A stretch of DNA of 13,780 nt. Origin: CBDUBU01 sp965365465 (GTDB lineage: Bacteria > Bacteroidota > Rhodothermia > Rhodothermales > DASSAV01). A program made the position numbers and the translations under genes. The stretch is taken from positions 1 to 13,780 of the forward strand of contig CBDUBU010000089.1 in the NCBI GenBank assembly GCA_965365465.1, read 5' to 3'. Below the pieces are notes generated by a model. That model saw only the letters and a program-made list of their open reading frames with translations, made no database searches and was not told the origin of the DNA. Shown one piece after another: positions 12,429 through 13,780 of this stretch. Each line of letters opens with the position of its first letter. Position 1 is the stretch's first letter.

Positions 12429-13780
12429 ATGCCTGATGAACAGACCGTTCCGTGGAGATCACATCCGGCGCTCCTGGCTGCCTGCTGTTTCGCAGCGGGC
12501 ATTGCAACGGCCTGCTGCTTTCCGTCGCCGGAATGGATCTGGCCCACTGCTTCAGGAGCCGGCCTCGTCCTTGTCCTGCTCGCGTCGTTGCCTCAGCGCC
12601 CTAGGCTGACAACGCTTCGCCCTCTGCGTCGCACCGCCGCCGCGCTGCTGGTGGTTTTTGCCGCAGGCGGGTTTCGGTACATGCAAGCCCGGCGCGTCCT
12701 CCCCTCCGATGTGGCATACCAGACCTCTCAATCGGGAGCGGAAACCCCTGTTGTGATACAGGGCCGGGTGGCCGATGATCCTGCCGTACACGATTACGGA
12801 ACGCGCTTCATGCTTGCCGCTGACAGCTTCGGCGCAGAGGGACCCCTGCAGGCGGCATCAGGCCGGGTGCAGGTGACGCTGCAACGCTCACCGTGGAAGA
12901 TACAGCCGCCCTATCCGCTCCTCAGGCGGGGAGACCTCGTGCAGGTGTACGGCGCGCTCCGACCGCTTCCGCAGCGGCGAAACCCGGCCGATTTCGACGC
13001 AGCGGCTTATCTGGAGCGTCGGGGCGTACATGCCCTTCTTGCGGTATCCGACACCTCCGGTATGAAAGTGACGGGGTGCGACAGAAGTTTCCTCGAACAG
13101 GGAGTGATGCAGATCCGGAGCCATGTCGGGCGGCAGTTCGAAAGGCACGCAGGCGACGGGCGCGAACGCGCCGTGCTTGCCGCCCTGCTTCTTGGCGACC
13201 GCACCCACCTGGACATGGAAACCCGCGATCATTTTTCCCGAACGGGCCTGATGCACCTGCTGGCGGTGTCCGGACTGCACGTGCTGCTCGTGGGAATGGT
13301 GTTCTACCGCCTCTGCCGGGCGGGGCTGGCCCGGCTCGGCATCGGGTGGCAGGCCGCAGAAATCCTTTGCGCCGCATCGACGATGTGTATTCTGCTGCTC
13401 TACCTGCTCGTCACCGGCGGCAGCCCCTCCATCGTTCGCGCGGTTGTCATGGCCGGGTTGTTGATGGGCGGCAATGTGTTGCAGCGGCCCTATCTCCCGT
13501 TGAACACCCTCGGGGTGGCCGCGCTTTTCCTCATGGCCGTGCGGCCCGGCGTACTGTTCGAGCCCGGTTTCCAGCTTTCCTTTGCAGCCGTGGGCGCGAT
13601 CCTGACGATTCATCCCGTGCTGTCCGGTCTGTTGCCGGGCTCCTGGAAACAGAAGTTTCTGTGGGAGAAAACGGCGAGCATCATCACCGTATCGCTGGCC
13701 GCGACACTGGGCACGGCGCCGGTGCTCCTGTACCATTTCGGAAAGGCTCCCTTCGGCGGGCTAATTCTGAACCTTCCCGC
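12429..13780 (+). CDS. comEC: ComEC/Rec2 family DNA-uptake channel protein (3' end cut by window edge)
   Basis: The inner-membrane channel that moves single-stranded DNA into the cytosol during natural transformation. The frame from the ATG at 12429 is open to the window end, giving 450 residues. Two or three N-terminal membrane helices (about 12-30, 40-55 and 68-82) lead into a DUF4131-type periplasmic OB-like domain (about 105-210, with VVIQGRVADDPAV and RRGDLVQVYGAL). The Competence domain then starts: LLLGDRTHLD at 253-262, TGLMHLLAVSGLHVLLVG at 272-289, GGSPSIVRAVVMAG at 330-343 and GFQLSFAAVGAI at 380-391. The C-terminal metallo-beta-lactamase domain would lie past the edge. No Shine-Dalgarno precedes the ATG and no other ATG lies upstream in frame. 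It is divergent from the RluA gene across 143 bp. No other competence genes are in view. Confidence 0.94.
   Translation, partial: MPDEQTVPWRSHPALLAACCFAAGIATACCFPSPEWIWPTASGAGLVLVLLASLPQRPRLTTLRPLRRTAAALLVVFAAGGFRYMQARRVLPSDVAYQTSQSGAETPVVIQGRVADDPAVHDYGTRFMLAADSFGAEGPLQAASGRVQVTLQRSPWKIQPPYPLLRRGDLVQVYGALRPLPQRRNPADFDAAAYLERRGVHALLAVSDTSGMKVTGCDRSFLEQGVMQIRSHVGRQFERHAGDGRERAVLAALLLGDRTHLDMETRDHFSRTGLMHLLAVSGLHVLLVGMVFYRLCRAGLARLGIGWQAAEILCAASTMCILLLYLLVTGGSPSIVRAVVMAGLLMGGNVLQRPYLPLNTLGVAALFLMAVRPGVLFEPGFQLSFAAVGAILTIHPVLSGLLPGSWKQKFLWEKTASIITVSLAATLGTAPVLLYHFGKAPFGGLILNLP

Noticed and set aside
12888..13736. 282-codon minus-strand open frame inside comEC
   Set aside because: The plus strand carries unmistakable ComEC motifs over the same stretch; the minus frame has no family resemblance.
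1..13780. CRISPR array, insertion sequence, prophage, tRNA or rRNA gene
   Set aside because: No regular spacer-repeat pattern, transposase motif, phage gene or structural RNA signature was seen in either strand.

Overview
The window looks like ordinary chromosomal DNA of a Gram-negative, GC-rich member of the Bacteroidota/Rhodothermota side of the tree. The main clues are a PUR-alpha-like small protein of the DUF3276 type (a Bacteroidota hallmark), an LpxH-type lipid A phosphatase, a bifunctional PBP1A whose glycosyltransferase motif reads YLNTVEYVYNAFGIEAAA, and exported housekeeping proteins. Both Shine-Dalgarno-led and leaderless-looking starts occur. This placement is an inference; no rRNA or tRNA gene is present to anchor it.

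Layout, left to right. (1) 1-2242, minus strand: lpxH followed by the 5' part of a PBP1A gene cut by the left edge, an envelope pair. (2) 2243-2985: a 743-bp gene-poor spacer with a helically phased TGCGG repeat and a perfect 10-bp inverted repeat. (3) 2986-3813, plus strand: a classical short-chain dehydrogenase, followed by a spacer that carries a decayed-looking copy of part of lpxH and a 22-codon ORF behind a perfect AAGGAGG. (4) 4038-5240 (minus) and 5413-5874 (plus): a divergent pair, an exported DUF2961/GH172 protein and an exported cupin. (5) 5875-6125: a spacer with an imperfect REP-like inverted repeat. (6) 6126-8142, minus strand: a Cys-rich four-helix copper-storage-like protein followed by a membrane protein with SPW repeats on both sides of a VKOR-like core. 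(7) 8603-10354, plus strand: an exported protein with a BatD-like N-terminal region, a trypsin-like protease domain and C-terminal TPRs, followed by a terminator-like hairpin. (8) 10529-10963, plus strand: the PUR-like protein, convergent with (9) 12285-10976, minus strand: an RluA-family pseudouridine synthase followed by an exported Bcp-type peroxiredoxin. (10) 12429 to the right edge, plus strand: comEC, cut by the window.

Functionally this is a housekeeping mosaic: peptidoglycan and lipid A synthesis, DNA uptake, RNA modification, peroxide detoxification, probable copper/thiol handling and some carbohydrate chemistry. No phage, insertion sequence, CRISPR array, RNA gene or defence island was found. 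The parts most worth a second look are the BatD-like/protease/TPR architecture, the copper-storage plus VKOR pair lacking the usual loop cysteines, the lpxH remnant with its small ORF, and the phased repeat in the 2.2-3.0 kb spacer.
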